DNA of 64,000 bases from Acorus gramineus (lineage: Eukaryota; Streptophyta; Magnoliopsida; Acorales; Acoraceae): NCBI GenBank assembly GCA_030737835.1, contig JAUJYN010000024.1, positions 25,438-89,437 of the forward strand, given 5' to 3'. The notes beneath the pieces were generated by a model. That model was not told the DNA's origin. It searched no databases and saw only the letters and a program-made list of their open reading frames with translations. Below, piece after piece: positions 46,696 to 57,739 of the stretch. Positions within the stretch are counted from its first letter, which is position 1; each line of letters opens with the position of its first letter. A program made the translations under genes and the position numbers.

Positions 46696-47969
46696 GGCTC
46701 TATTTGAGTCCCTCAAAATTGTAAGTAAACCTCTCTTAAATGAATTTTGTTGTCAAAGATTCATTTAGATTTTTTTAATAAGTATAAGTCCACCTAATTT
46801 TTTGCTAAAATATTTAGTTAAGATTCTTTTAATAAGCATACCCCCCATCTCATTTGAATTTATTTATTTATTTATAAAAGAAGAGAATTATACTTGGACA
46901 TTAATCTGGCCTCAATTTTGGGCATCAATGTACGCTCCAATTGAAATTTAATAGATATATATAAATGTGGATTTCAATTTTTTTTTGTATATGATCAATT
47001 TAAAATTTCTTATAATTTTTTATTTCCATTTTCACCAAAAAATAAAAAAAATTATATGTTTGATTGGCTAAATATTAATAAAAAAATCTATTTTTGTATG
47101 TGGATGAAAACTTTTTTTGTTGTTACGCCGAATTGATTTTTTATGCATGAAAACTTTTTTTTTTGGTGTTGAATATTATCTCTATGAATTCTATTTGACA
47201 ATTTTTAGGGATTTGATTTAAAAAAAAATTAATATCACATATTTCACAATATAATGAATCATATACTCTATATAAATAAATGCCCAATGTGAAATATTGG
47301 TATGAATGTCTTGCGGAAAGAAAAAAAAAAAAGCATTAGTATGAAGGGGATGTAATACATATATTAGAAATGACCAAATCACATAAACCATGTTTTTTTA
47401 AAATGAAATTTCAAATTTTTTTGATGTGATATAGAGAGAAAACCTTACCACCATTACAGAGATTTATAACTATCATATATCTTTCACATCTCCATATTCA
47501 AATAAATTCACGCTATAAGAAAAAGAAAAAAAAATGACAATCCTGAATAACACCCGAAATATAAATCCCTAAATTCTAATCAGCTATGGAAAAAAATATT
47601 TAAATATGGCTTGAATTGATCTTATCCCTTTTGAATTGGTCAAAACTAATTTAAGGTTTGAATAGAATGTGGTTCGATTGGATATGCATGTTAACAACTA
47701 ACAAATACACTTTAGATGTGTGGGGAAGTCGAACCGGTGAGGGCCAACAAATACACTTCAGATCTGTGGGGAAATCGAACTGGTGAGGGAGATCGAGTTT
47801 TTGGGGGAGTAGTCGAAGGGTAAGAGATAGGGTTTGACGTGAGAGGGGCTTACTTATTGTTTAAATATGGGGTTAATATATGGGGGGCTTATAAATTAAG
47901 TTATGAAAATGTGAGAGGCTTATTAATAAGAGGGGCTTACTTACAATTTTGAGGGGCTCAAATAGAACC
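46696..47969. mobile_element. Inverted-repeat element nested in the CACTA remnant (1.27 kb)
   Basis: Left end GGCTCTATTTGAGTCCCTCA pairs with the right end, whose reverse complement is GGTTCTATTTGAGCCCCTCA, continuing through aaaattgtaagtaa-cctct. Includes a short tandem duplication (47697-47790, tgtggggaa-tcgaac-ggtgagg). No transposase frame and no clear target duplication. Confidence 0.6.
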
Positions 47970-48904
47970 ACATTTGTGACAATCCCAAATTGCCGCAAAT
48001 AATTCTGAAAACAATTCACCGCTCAAATTAATATTTATTCAAATTCCTCCATAACATTCAAGTTATCATCCAATAAAATAATTCCAATTCCCTTAAGTTC
48101 TATTACGATCTTCATTCACAAGAAAAATAGATTATCACAAGTGAAATAAATATTTTGATTCAACAACTATGTTTACAATAGTGTGGATGAATATTAGTTC
48201 TTGAGTATGTATACAACAAATGTAACAAAATATCATTTTCTAAAAATGCACACACACTTATTCAATCAACGATTTGAAGATTTCACCTCAACATGTGAAC
48301 CAGGTAGCGCAGTGTCGTCCATTCTATTGGTAAGCAACTTTCAGGTGTGAAGGTTAGTGGAGTACATCCTTCGCTATGATATGATCTTCCATTGTAATAT
48401 ATACCTCGTTAGATGATGTATATACCTTATTAAATTTTTTCTTGCACTTATGGAAAATGGGCTCATTCAATTCGAAATGGAGCGAAGTGCACTTTTCATC
48501 AAAGCATATACCTCATTAAATGATGTTTACTATTTTAAAAAAAATGAAAACACTTGAAGTTTGAGTTTTTTATGGTAAATGTGACTGAGTGTATCATTTT
48601 CTATACATTAACATCAGTCAAGGAGACTAAAACTAAAAACAAATGACATGCTTGGATATTGCTAAGGTTCAATGAGAAAAATCCACTACAACACACATTG
48701 CCTAAGGTAACCTAAAACAAAATACCTGTTGATTTTGAATGACAAATGCTTCCTCGAGAGATGGACACAATAACTCCATCATCTGTGTATCAGAGAAATC
48801 ATAGTACTCGTGCACGCTTGGGCCAGGGACCAGGGATTATAGTGCACGCTCGCGATCATTGAAGCTCGGTCCCGAGCTCGAGTCGAACTTGAAACTAAAT
48901 GAGT
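47970..48904. other. AT-rich sequence, no gene
   Basis: Begins with a probable CACTA leftover and contains nothing else recognisable up to the hAT-like end near 48840-48955. Confidence 0.4.
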
Positions 48905-48955
48905 CAAGTTTGAACAGGTCAAAACTTGGCTCGTTCGACTCATTTACCACCCCTA
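48840..48955. mobile_element. hAT-like terminus
   Basis: The right end reads actcatttaccacccctaat. Its reverse complement starts TAGGGGTGGTAAATGAGTCG, typical of plant hAT ends, with gagctcgg-type subterminal units (gaagctcggtcccgagctcg). The matching left end was not found. A shorter equivalent is at 43805-43858 in block copy 1. Confidence 0.5.
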
Positions 48956-49351
48956 ATCTTGAGATCATAGACAATCAAATGACCAATCCATGATTTCAGT
49001 GTTTCTTTTTGTGAATTTCATCTTCAATCTTACAAATTGTTTAAAATGTGTAAAACGCTATGTAAATAACGATTTTACCCCTCCTCGTAGATTATAAACT
49101 TTATCTGGAGGGTAAAATCATTATTATAGAAGATTTTTCACATTTTAATACATTATGAAGGGTTTTGATATATTATGTTTTCAGTTAGGGTTAACTAAAC
49201 AGAATATTCACAGAATAATTGAAATTTGTCTAGGAAAATTTAACTTAGGGGGTTATTTAGATTTACATAGGTGTTTCCAGGGGTTATATGGATTTTAGAT
49301 TGTCTACAGGGGGCTATATGAATTTTTCCCTTAATGTTTTTTTATTTTTAA

Positions 49352-50090
49352 GGGCTTTTTGTATATATACCACCAAAAATATATTATTTATTTGTATACT
49401 ACCACAAAGAACGTATTTATTTGTATATCATTATAATTTTTCTTAATGTAAAAATATGCCACTCTTTTATTGTTTTTTTAACTAAAATGAACCTTAACTA
49501 TAGTTAGTCTTTTAATCAAGAAGTAAAAATGACAAAAATAACATTAACATATAATATTTGTCATAATGTAAATAATTAACATAATAACCTAAATAATCTC
49601 ATGTTCTTTCCAAATATACCATGAGCCATTCAACCTTACCCCTTCTTTCTTTATCTTCCAATCAAGTTCCAGATTTTTTTTTTAATTTATCATTTTGTAA
49701 TATATATAATTAAATATTCTCAAATTAGTTTTATTTCATTTTTACTAATGTAATTTTTAATAATTATTGTCTTTGCTAATAAATAATTTGTATGTTTAAT
49801 TTTTATGATTTTGGATTTTAGATTAAATTTATCATTTTCATATTAAAATTAATATTTTTAGTTTTATAAATATTGTATTTGGTAAGACAAAATATGCAAA
49901 ATAAAAAAATAAGGGTACTTTGGTCATTTTCCCATGACTTTAACAGTTTTAATAGAGATTTGAATAAAATTAACTAGGATGGTAAATATGCATAATATTT
50001 ATAAATTCCAATAGTATAAAAATAAATAGATTATTTAGAGTGGTATAAAAATAAATAGGATATTTTTGAATGGTATACATGAAAAAGCCC
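49352..50090. mobile_element. Mutator-type MITE (739 bp)
   Basis: Left end GGGCTTTTTGTATATATACC and right end (reverse complement) GGGCTTTTTCATGTATACCA, with similarity running about 50 bp. Perfect 9-bp duplications TATTTTTAA at 49343-49351 and 50091-50099. The empty site in block copy 1 is TATTTCTAA at 44513-44521. No coding frame. A diverged relative lies at about 52285-52540. Confidence 0.9.
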
Positions 50091-50361
50091 TATTTTTAAT
50101 TTGGTTTTTATGGAGGATGCACTGAATGGATGGATTGAATTGATTCTTAGACAATTTTTTCAATTAGATAATTGGATTAATAAAATAACTGTATGTGAGC
50201 TTTCAATATAAAAAAAAAAAAAAAGTTGATGGAAGAAAAGGCGCACCGGATCGACGGACGGAAAAATCTGGAAATACATTGTTACGTGCATCACCAAGGG
50301 TAATAGGCAACGTGTAATGCGGAATAATTCGGTTGATTAGTGGTTATTAATTAATCCATTT

Positions 50362-50405
50362 GTCCCACATCGAGAAATAATGATTTAATTAATTACTTTA
50401 TATAA
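50362..50405 (+). promoter_or_regulatory. snRNA-type promoter (USE + TATA), copy 2
   Basis: GTCCCACATCG at 50362-50372, TATATAA at 50399-50405, with the same 26-bp gap as copy 1 and one base different in the spacer. Confidence 0.5.
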
Positions 50406-50429
50406 CATTAGGTTGCTAGTTATATTGGT

Positions 50430-50558
50430 GAGTCCCATGAGGCATTGAAATGGTTGTATGGTTTATGGTGTTGCTTGTTAGGCCTGGTGCCTTAGATAAT
50501 ATTGTTGAAAAGCTTATGCCATAAACATACTTCCATTTCTTTTACATCTTTTTTTTTT
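50430..50558 (+). ncRNA. Possible Pol III-transcribed structured RNA, copy 2
   Basis: Same as copy 1: the pairing arms gtatggtttatggtgttgc and gcttatgccataaacatac are identical, and a T-run at about 50549-50558 follows. Start point inferred from TATA position. Confidence 0.35.
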
Positions 50559-50590
50559 CTGTTATGTTTTATTAAGTTTTTGGACTTTTC

Positions 50591-51589
50591 GGGCTTTATA
50601 TGCATCAAAATCAACATAGATGAATAAATCCTGAGCTATAGCCATGTTAGTAATCAGATTTTCATTTCTTTTACTTTTTTTTTTAGTTTTATCATCAGGT
50701 GATCTATGTTTATGAATCTTGAAAAAAAATATCCATTATGCGTTTATAAAAATATAAAAAAATTTATATCAAAGCATATATCTCGTTAATGTGAATATAT
50801 ATAGCTACCAAAGCATACAAGGTTGAAATTCGCCAATTGAGGCCATAAAAATGATTGAGATGTTAATATCAACTTATCAAACAAACAATTTTTTCATGAA
50901 TAAATTCCTTTCTACTCTTAGACAAGGGATCATAATTAATTGACTCAAATCATGATTAAATCTTGATGTCTGTTCTGATTTATTAGTTGGATAATGTTAC
51001 ATACAATCCCAATTTCAGTCGACAGAATTTTGATTTTTTTAAAAATAATATACTTCATACAATGAGGTATATGCTTTTATAAAATTGAAGCATATACCAC
51101 AATAATTTGCATAAATGCATTTATAGAAAATATAAAAAAATTTCTATCAAAGCATATACTTCGTTAATATGAGTATATAGAGCTACCAAATCATACAAGG
51201 TTGGAATTGGTCAATTGGGCCAGAAAAAGGATTGTGTGTAACAATACTTTAGTTTGTTAAAGAAAATATCTCCACAATTAAAAATAAATTTTTTATAAAA
51301 TCATAATAAAATATGAAACAAACAAATAAATAAATATAAAATTTTAAAAAGGGAGGATAAAAATAAAAAAAAAACATAGAAGTCTCTATAAAGAATAATT
51401 AAATTGAACAAGGAATTTCCAATCAAAGGCATTTTTTTAGGTTATCTAAGAAACAAACAAAAAAAAAAAAATCTACAAAAGAAATTTTTAAAAAACCAAT
51501 GGGAGATTAGGATAATTCTTTTTTGAAAAAACTGAAGGTTAATATAAAAATCATCCAACGCCAACTTTTATAAAGCATGTGTACAAAAA
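50591..51589. repeat. AT-rich sequence with a diverged dispersed repeat
   Basis: The piece caaagcatatatctcgttaa-tgtgaatatata with nearby caaagcatacaaggttg occurs at about 50770-50830 and, changed, at 51150-51210 and 52977-53010. No coding content and no clear ends. Confidence 0.5.
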
Positions 51590-51800
51590 TAAAATAACTG
51601 TACGAGTTGGTTCAATGTAAAAAAAAGTTGATAGAAGAAAAGGCGGAAAAAATCTGGAAATACATTGTTACATGCATCAAGGGTTATAGGCAACGCGTAA
51701 TTAACGCATTTGTCCCACATCGATTAATAATTATTTTATTAATGGCTTTATATGACAATAGGTTGATGGATTATTCACCGAGTCCTAACCCCTAAAATAA
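51590..51800 (+). repeat. Diverged third copy of the promoter-like block
   Basis: Shares gttgatagaagaaaaggcg, tctggaaatacattgttaca, taggcaacgcgtaat and then GTCCCACATCG (51712-51722) and TATATGA (51749-51755) with the blocks at 44640-44830 and 50220-50410. The spacing between promoter elements is kept although the spacer has changed and a stretch (cggaataattcggttgatta) is missing. Downstream similarity fades after about 51770. Confidence 0.6.
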
Positions 51801-53805
51801 TATTGATTTATTATAATACCACAATCAGACAAGGATATCATGAATCCTTTCATGAGATTTATTTTTCTCCTCACCTCAAGAGGGACGTATACACAAAATG
51901 GTGGGTTCAGGACGTGGAATGAAGCTCCAAGACAAATAGTTATTTTTGACCTAATAAAATCTGATAGTTATTTTTTGTATAAGCCCTTATCATATGCATT
52001 GATAGGGTTGGGTGGTGGGGGACTACTGGATGAGATGGTGTCTTTGAGGAGGTTTAGGAAAGCAAAGGTTTGTGTCTTTATTAGAAGACAACTTTGTTGT
52101 TCTTTTTTTACTATTCTTCATGACAAGCATATCCAGATAGTTAACATAACTATCAGATTTTATTAGGTCAAAATAAATAGTTTTTTTTTACTATTCTTCT
52201 TTATTCTGGGTTAACCCTGACATATTATCTTCCATAATAATATTAGACAGAATAACATTTAGCACTTTTTGTTTTTTTTTATGCTATAAAAAGAAATATA
52301 ATTTTTCGATGATATCAAAATAAATGTTGTAGTATGTAATGGTAAATATAAAAAATTAAGGATATTTTAGTAATTTATCCATGACGTTAATGGTATTAAT
52401 AAAAAATTTGACGAAAATTAAAGATGATAAAAATGCATAATTTTTAAATATTTTAATGATGTGTAAATAAATAGACTATTTGTGATGACAAAAAATTAAA
52501 TACCATATTTTTGAACGGTATATACGTAGACCCCAAAAAAAAACTGAGTGTTACCGCCCCTTAGGTTTTGTATAAGCCCACGTGTTATGATGTTATCCTA
52601 TTTCTTTTAACAAGATAATTAATAATATATATTTAGATAAAACATGATAATTTTTGTATTTAGAAAAATATAATGTTACATATATTTCTGAGAATCCATC
52701 ATACGATCGTCATGTATGTTCATACATTTTTGTATTGTTTTTTTTTCCTTGGTGGGTTATTTTTTTCCTTAAAATCTTCCTTAACTCAAATCCCATCCTA
52801 TCAAGAGAACTATATATATAGATAATATTACGTACAATCCCATTTCTAGCCTACACATGCATGTGTTTTTTAAAAATAGTATATATTATTTAATAAGGTA
52901 TATGTTTTATAAAAAATGAATCATATATCCTAATAAATTATATAAATGCATTTATAAAAAATATAAAATTTATATCGAAGCATATATCTCGTTAATATGC
53001 GTATATATATTCCGTTAATTTTTTTTATCGACGAATGAGACTGGAATTGAGGTTGGAAAAAAATCATATGTAACAACACACTCTCTCTCTATATATAATA
53101 TTAATTATTTACATAAAAAATAAAAAAAATGCATAATTCATTTAATAACAAATATAAGTGACTATACGATATACCAGAGCCTGAAAATAATGCCTGCATG
53201 TAATAATCGTATTCTATTTTGAAGAATGTCGAGTCACTACGACCCAAAAAAAACAGACTTCGCCAACTATTGTAACACAAATGATTGTCATTCATATTTT
53301 GCCTTAACATGCCTAACGCAGCACAAAATTAGAACAAAGATTTAATCAGCATTGAGATCCTTCAACAAACCATAATTATTAACAAAAAAATAAAATTAAA
53401 AAATATATTAATAAAAACTGCCAATCTTAAATTACAAATCTCCCTTTTATATCAAAAGTTACAAAAAATAGTAAAAAACAGAAATTTGTTATAAGTAACT
53501 CTAGAGGATCCTAGAAGATCTCTGGATTTGATTTCATTCAAATTCGAGTTATTTTGAAGGAGATATTCTCAATCTAAAAAGTTACTAAAAATAACAAAAA
53601 TGCCATTTTGAGGGCCGAAAAATGAAAAAATAAACGCCCATGGCGTAACACAACATTTGAAGATCCCCTCGATATCTACCTACAATAAAAATTTTAGGCG
53701 ATTCTGAGTTCGGGGCGCCATTTATTTCTATTAGCCAGTTTTTCTATAAATATTTAAAAATCTCAAAATAGACCCTTTCAGGTTCATCGCTCCCCGAACG
53801 TGTCG
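51801..53805. other. AT-rich intergenic sequence
   Basis: No gene recognised. The 108-codon frame at 51840-52166 has no known domain and starts in repeat sequence. 52285-52540 resembles the right part of the 739-bp MITE. 52820-53010 resembles 51000-51190. Confidence 0.4.
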
Positions 53806-53813
53806 ACCACCCG

Positions 53814-54376
53814 TAGGGGTGCAACTCGGGCGGGTTGGGTCGGATTCAGGTCGGGTTCTGCTTTAACCCACAATCCACATTGCACAGAGCCCAACCTGAA
53901 CCCGAGCCCGAACCCGGCCTCAACCCGAAGGGTTCAACCCGAACCCGAACCCGACCTCAACCCACGGGTTCGGGTTGAATTCGGGCTCGGGTTGGGCTCG
54001 GGTCAGGCTCGGGTTTAATACTTAAAAGATCATAAAAATTATTTAATAAACAACATAATAAACTCTAATTAATTAAATGTATATTCACCACAAAAAAAAA
54101 CTTACAAAATCCAAATAGTTTATGAATACATATTCTAAATTTTAATTAAACTAAACATAACTTCATCGCTTTTCAACAAAAATATAAAAAAAACATTTAC
54201 CAATTCGGGTTCGGGTTGAACCCGCATAACCCGACCCCCCAACCCAAACCCGACCCAAATTGGGTTCGGGTTAGTTCGGGTTCGGGTCTGATTGAACCCA
54301 ACAGAGAAAAACCTCAACCCAAATCAGTCCATAAACCGGGTTGGGTCGGGTTCAACCCGCCCAAGTTGCACCCCTA
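53814..54376. mobile_element. Non-autonomous hAT element (563 bp)
   Basis: Perfect 13-bp terminal inverted repeat TAGGGGTGCAACT apart from the next base, with longer similarity (gggcgggttgggtcgg). Perfect 8-bp target duplications ACCACCCG at 53806-53813 and 54377-54384. Ends made of cccgaacccgaac-type tandem units, middle AT-rich. No transposase. Same design as the element at 21695, with different terminal sequence. Confidence 0.93.
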
Positions 54377-54515
54377 ACCACCCGTTCAGCATCATGCCCC
54401 CAATAGAGAGGAACAATAATAATAAAAATGACTAGTCTTACTGCCCATCACCAACAAATTATTAAAATAATAATAATAATAAACCCGAACAAATTAAAAA
54501 ATGGATAACCGTAAC

Positions 54516-54720
54516 TCAAGCTGTCGGCGTAGGTGCTGTCCCACTCTGAGCAACACAAAATGCTTTGAGAAATGGATCGAAGCTGATGTCAAGGACGGAG
54601 AGAATCTTAGAGAAGCAGTTGTCGTTGATGCGGCCCTCTATAGCCGTATAACATTGTGGACTGAGTCTGATCTTTCCGTAAATCCGAAAGCATATGTGGA
54701 TGATACACATACTCCGTAAA
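54516..54720 (-). pseudogene. ECA1/prolamin-like gene fragment (C-terminal half)
   Basis: The - strand frame reads GKIRLSPQCYTAIEGRINDN then CFSKILSVLDISFDPFLKAF and CVAQSGTAPTPTA, parallel to the C-terminal half of the intact gene at 57310. One cysteine of the CC pair reads Tyr, and the N-terminal half with signal peptide is missing. So it is a truncated tandem duplicate. Confidence 0.75.
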
Positions 54721-55138
54721 ATAAAAATAACATTAAATAAAATACTGTAATTACAAGCAGTATGTGTATAATTTTATTTACAAATCTTATTTAATTAAGT
54801 AATAATTCATTGACAAAATATTTTTTATGAAATTCAATAAATGGACCCACGCTTCATAAGGCATCTATCAATCTAACATGCATACATGATTAAACAAAGT
54901 GGGAGAAAAAAAGCAGATTGAATATCTAATATCAGAAAACATTATTCAACTTTCATAATACAGCCCATTTAATTCAAATAATTCATAGATGAAAAAAGGT
55001 CAACGTTATAATCCATCTGATATTAACACTACATGCCCCAACCAAGCGACAAAACAATAAAAATGACTAAATTAAACTGTCTCCTCATCACCGATAACTT
55101 ATTTATGAAAAATAAGAAAGAGACCCCAAACAAAATAT

Positions 55139-55510
55139 GATAACCTCAACTCAGGCTGTTGGTGGAGTCGTCGTCCCCACTCTAAGTAACGTAGAAGCCC
55201 TTAAGCAAGGAATTAAAGGCGACGTCAAGGAAGAGGAAAATCTTAGCGAAGCAGTTGTTGCTGATGCCTTCTACCGCTGGACAGCACTGTGGGCTGTGAG
55301 TACATTTATGAATGTACATGTACTGTATCGGATATGATACTTGCTGAATATTTGCTGTACACAAACTTTGTTCCTATATATGACTGAGACTGATCCTTCC
55401 AGTAAAAAATGAGTTGAACACATCTTGCATACACCCTGACGTGCCTATCCCTGCCGCCCAGGATTTCTCGATGTCGTCCACAACCGTCTTGCTCTAATTC
55501 ACAACCGGGC
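55139..55510 (-). pseudogene. ECA1/prolamin-like gene, broken
   Basis: The N-terminal part reads SGCMQDVFNSFFTGRISLS (55395-55470 region), and the C-terminal part reads HSPQCCPAVEGISNNCFAKI then FLFLDVAFNSLLKGFYVT (55182-55310). About 77 bp of foreign-looking sequence separates them and puts in a stop. The first and last of the six cysteines are lost (Ser and Tyr), and a stop follows FYVT. The signal peptide was not found. Derived from a duplicate of the gene at 57310. Confidence 0.75.
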
Positions 55511-56302
55511 GTTCCTCACTTTTGTTTGTGTTGGTGGGTGACGTTTTTTCCGTTCGTTTTGTTTGTGTAAACGAGTAACTTAAGATTTCAATGAGCTTTA
55601 TATGACATTTACAAGGTAACCATTGCCAACCGAAGATCTATGTGAAGGGAAATTTTTTGAATTAACTTTATAATTAATGTTAAAAGTAACTTTTTATACA
55701 AATTATTAACATAATAAATAACCTTCTACCCCCATTTGGCTGTTTGACAATATTCAGCCGATTTTATAATCTTATTTACAATTTCATCTATTTTGATAGT
55801 TTCTTAGATTTTTTGTAATGAGATATATATCTCATTAAAATTATTTTTTAATAAAAATATATATCTTATTAAATTAAATATACTATTTTTTAGAAAAATG
55901 AACAAGGGTGAGGACGCGTTTGGGGCTGGAAGCTTAGTCTAACATTTTCACAAAAAAATAAAAAAAAATGTGATAATGGTTTCTTCAGGTTAGTTCATGT
56001 GCTTCCAATTTACCTTCTAGAATAACTGTCAACGAATAATATCAATTTGAAGGCCAATTAATTCTTCCCTTCCAGAATGATAACCCCTTTCAATTTTTCC
56101 ATTGTAATTAACTTGTAATATATTGTCTTTCATTTCCTTTCACGAAATTAAAAAAAACAGTTCATCTAATGCAAGACTACAAATGGTTTCAAAATAATGA
56201 CAATAACAACTTTTTCATTGTCTTGATAGTTAAATAGTCGACTTGCCATACTGCACAATACATCAAGAAATGAACATTGAAGACAAACTTTGATTTGTCT
56301 CT
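55511..56302. other. AT-rich intergenic sequence
   Basis: No gene or repeat boundary recognised. Confidence 0.4.
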
Positions 56303-56390
56303 AGTGGCCATAGCATAATGGCTCAGGGTTTATCAATGTTAAGGTATGTCTTGAGTTCGAGTCTTAAAATTGACTTACCCACCTATTTGA
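56303..56390 (+). mobile_element. Possible tRNA-derived SINE head
   Basis: ccatagcataatggctcagg resembles an A box and gagttcgagtctt (about 56353-56365) a B box. No A-tail or target duplication seen, and the following sequence belongs to the 329-bp repeat. Confidence 0.35.
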
Positions 56391-56809
56391 AGACAAAAAT
56401 CAAATTTAAAGCATTTCGATTGAGCACAAAATAAAATAACCATCACATGCGCATCTGGATCGAAAAGGGCTATTGAGACATGAGAGAGAGAGAGAGAGAG
56501 AGAGAGCATTTAGTAGCATCAATAATTGTTCAAACTTTCAATCATAACAGATATTATCCATCCATTACATACCCAACAGAGGTATAAAGAGAGCATTTAG
56601 TGGCATCCATTATCCGTCTACCTATTTATTGACGATTATTCGAAAGAATTTTCCATGCAACAGAAAAGTCAATCATAGGAATCCCTCCTATACAAAAAAA
56701 AAAAAAAAGACACATTGAAGACAAAAAAATCAAATTTAAAGCATCTCGATTGAGCACAAAATAAAATAACCATCACATGTGCATCTGGATCGAAAAGGGC
56801 TATTGAGAC

Positions 56810-56845
<36 letters not shown>

Positions 56846-57215
56846 ATTTAGTAGCATCAATAATTGTTCAAACTTTCAATCATAACAGATATTATCCATC
56901 CATTACATACCCAACAGAGGTATAAAGAGAGCATTTAGTGGCATCCATTATCCGTCTACCTATTTATTGACGATTATTCGAAAGAATTTTTCATGCGACG
57001 AAAAAGTAACCATGGGAATCCCTCCGATACAAAAAAAAAAAAGACACTGAAGACAAAAAAATCAAATTTAGAACATCTCGATTGAGCACAAAATAAAATA
57101 ACCATCACACGCGCATTTGGATCGAAAATGGCTATTGAGAGAGAGCATTTAATGGCATCAATAATTGTTCAAACTTTCAATCATAACAGATATTATCCAT
57201 CCATTACATACCCAA
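56385..57215 (+). repeat. Tandem repeat, unit about 329 bp, 2.5 copies
   Basis: aaaataaaataaccatcaca recurs at about 56430, 56758 and 57088. Units contain a (GA)n microsatellite (56483-56506, 56814-56844, shortened in the third), tagcatcaataattgttcaa and ccgtctacctatttattgac. High similarity between units suggests recent duplication. Confidence 0.85.
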
Positions 57216-57309
57216 CTAAGATGCAAAATGGCTCAAACTGCATGTTTATCTTTCTAATGAAATTAACCTCCGCCTACCAACTATTTATTCAAAGCCAAAT
57301 ATCACCAAC

Positions 57310-57657
57310 TCAGGCTTTTGGAGATGGTGCTGCGCTCTGGGTGGAGCAAAAGGACTTGAGGAGGGGATTGAAGGCGGTGTTGAAGAAGGGAAAAAATTGG
57401 AGGAAACAATCTTCGCTGATGTTCTCTATCGCATGGCAGCATTGAGGGCTGAGGTTGATTCTCCCAGTGAAAAATGAGCTGAATATATCCTGAATGCACC
57501 CCTCTGCGCTTATTAAAGCCTGCCAACACGCAAACGTCTTACTCTCTTCCACCCCATTAGTCACCGGACTGGCCAACACTGCCGTGCATGAGAGCACCAA
57601 CAACAGAACAACCATAGAACTCGCTCCGGTCTTCGTCATATTTGACAAGATTATCAA
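57310..57657 (-). CDS. Secreted ECA1/EC1-type prolamin-like cysteine-rich protein
   Basis: 115 aa if the first ATG (57657) is used, 109 aa from Met7. Residues about 7-29 form a signal peptide (hydrophobic MVVLLLVLSCTAVLA, likely cut before SPVTNG). The mature part has six cysteines, C44, C54, C73, C74, C84 and C104 (ACWQAL, EGCIQD, PQCC, EDCF, KSFC), the pattern of the plant prolamin-like domain in ECA1 and egg-cell-secreted EC1 proteins, with the typical SFFTGRI-x-LSPQCC and NPLLKSFC. EC1 members act at gamete fusion; for other members the role is unknown, so a reproductive role is only suggested. It lacks introns, as expected, and has a TATA box upstream. Two broken relatives lie 2-3 kb away on the same strand, showing a small tandem cluster. 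Confidence 0.85.
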   Translation of the reverse strand: MIILSNMTKTGASSMVVLLLVLSCTAVLASPVTNGVEESKTFACWQALISAEGCIQDIFSSFFTGRINLSPQCCHAIENISEDCFLQFFPFFNTAFNPLLKSFCSTQSAAPSPKA

Positions 57658-57728
57658 ATTAGATGAGCTAATGCTGTTATTGGTTTTTCCTTTGCAGATG
57701 GAGTTTGGTTGGGGGATGTGATGGGTGA

Positions 57729-57738
57729 TTTATATAAG
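57729..57738 (-). promoter_or_regulatory. TATA box of the ECA1-like gene
   Basis: CTTATATAAA on the - strand, about 72 bp before the first ATG at 57657 and 90 bp before the second. This supports transcription of the intact member. Confidence 0.6.
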
Positions 57739-57739
57739 G

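Larger units (their letters stand above)
48905..50590 (+). repeat. Duplicated block, copy 2
   Basis: Counterpart of 43805-45012. It lacks the 275-bp MITE (empty site TTGTTTAAA at 49037-49045) but contains the 739-bp element at 49352-50090. From 50091 to about 50590 it is nearly identical to copy 1 and then diverges abruptly after aagtttttggactttt. Confidence 0.85.

Noticed and set aside
53101-53310. 69-codon frame on the - strand
   Set aside because: No domain, no promoter or family. AT-rich context.
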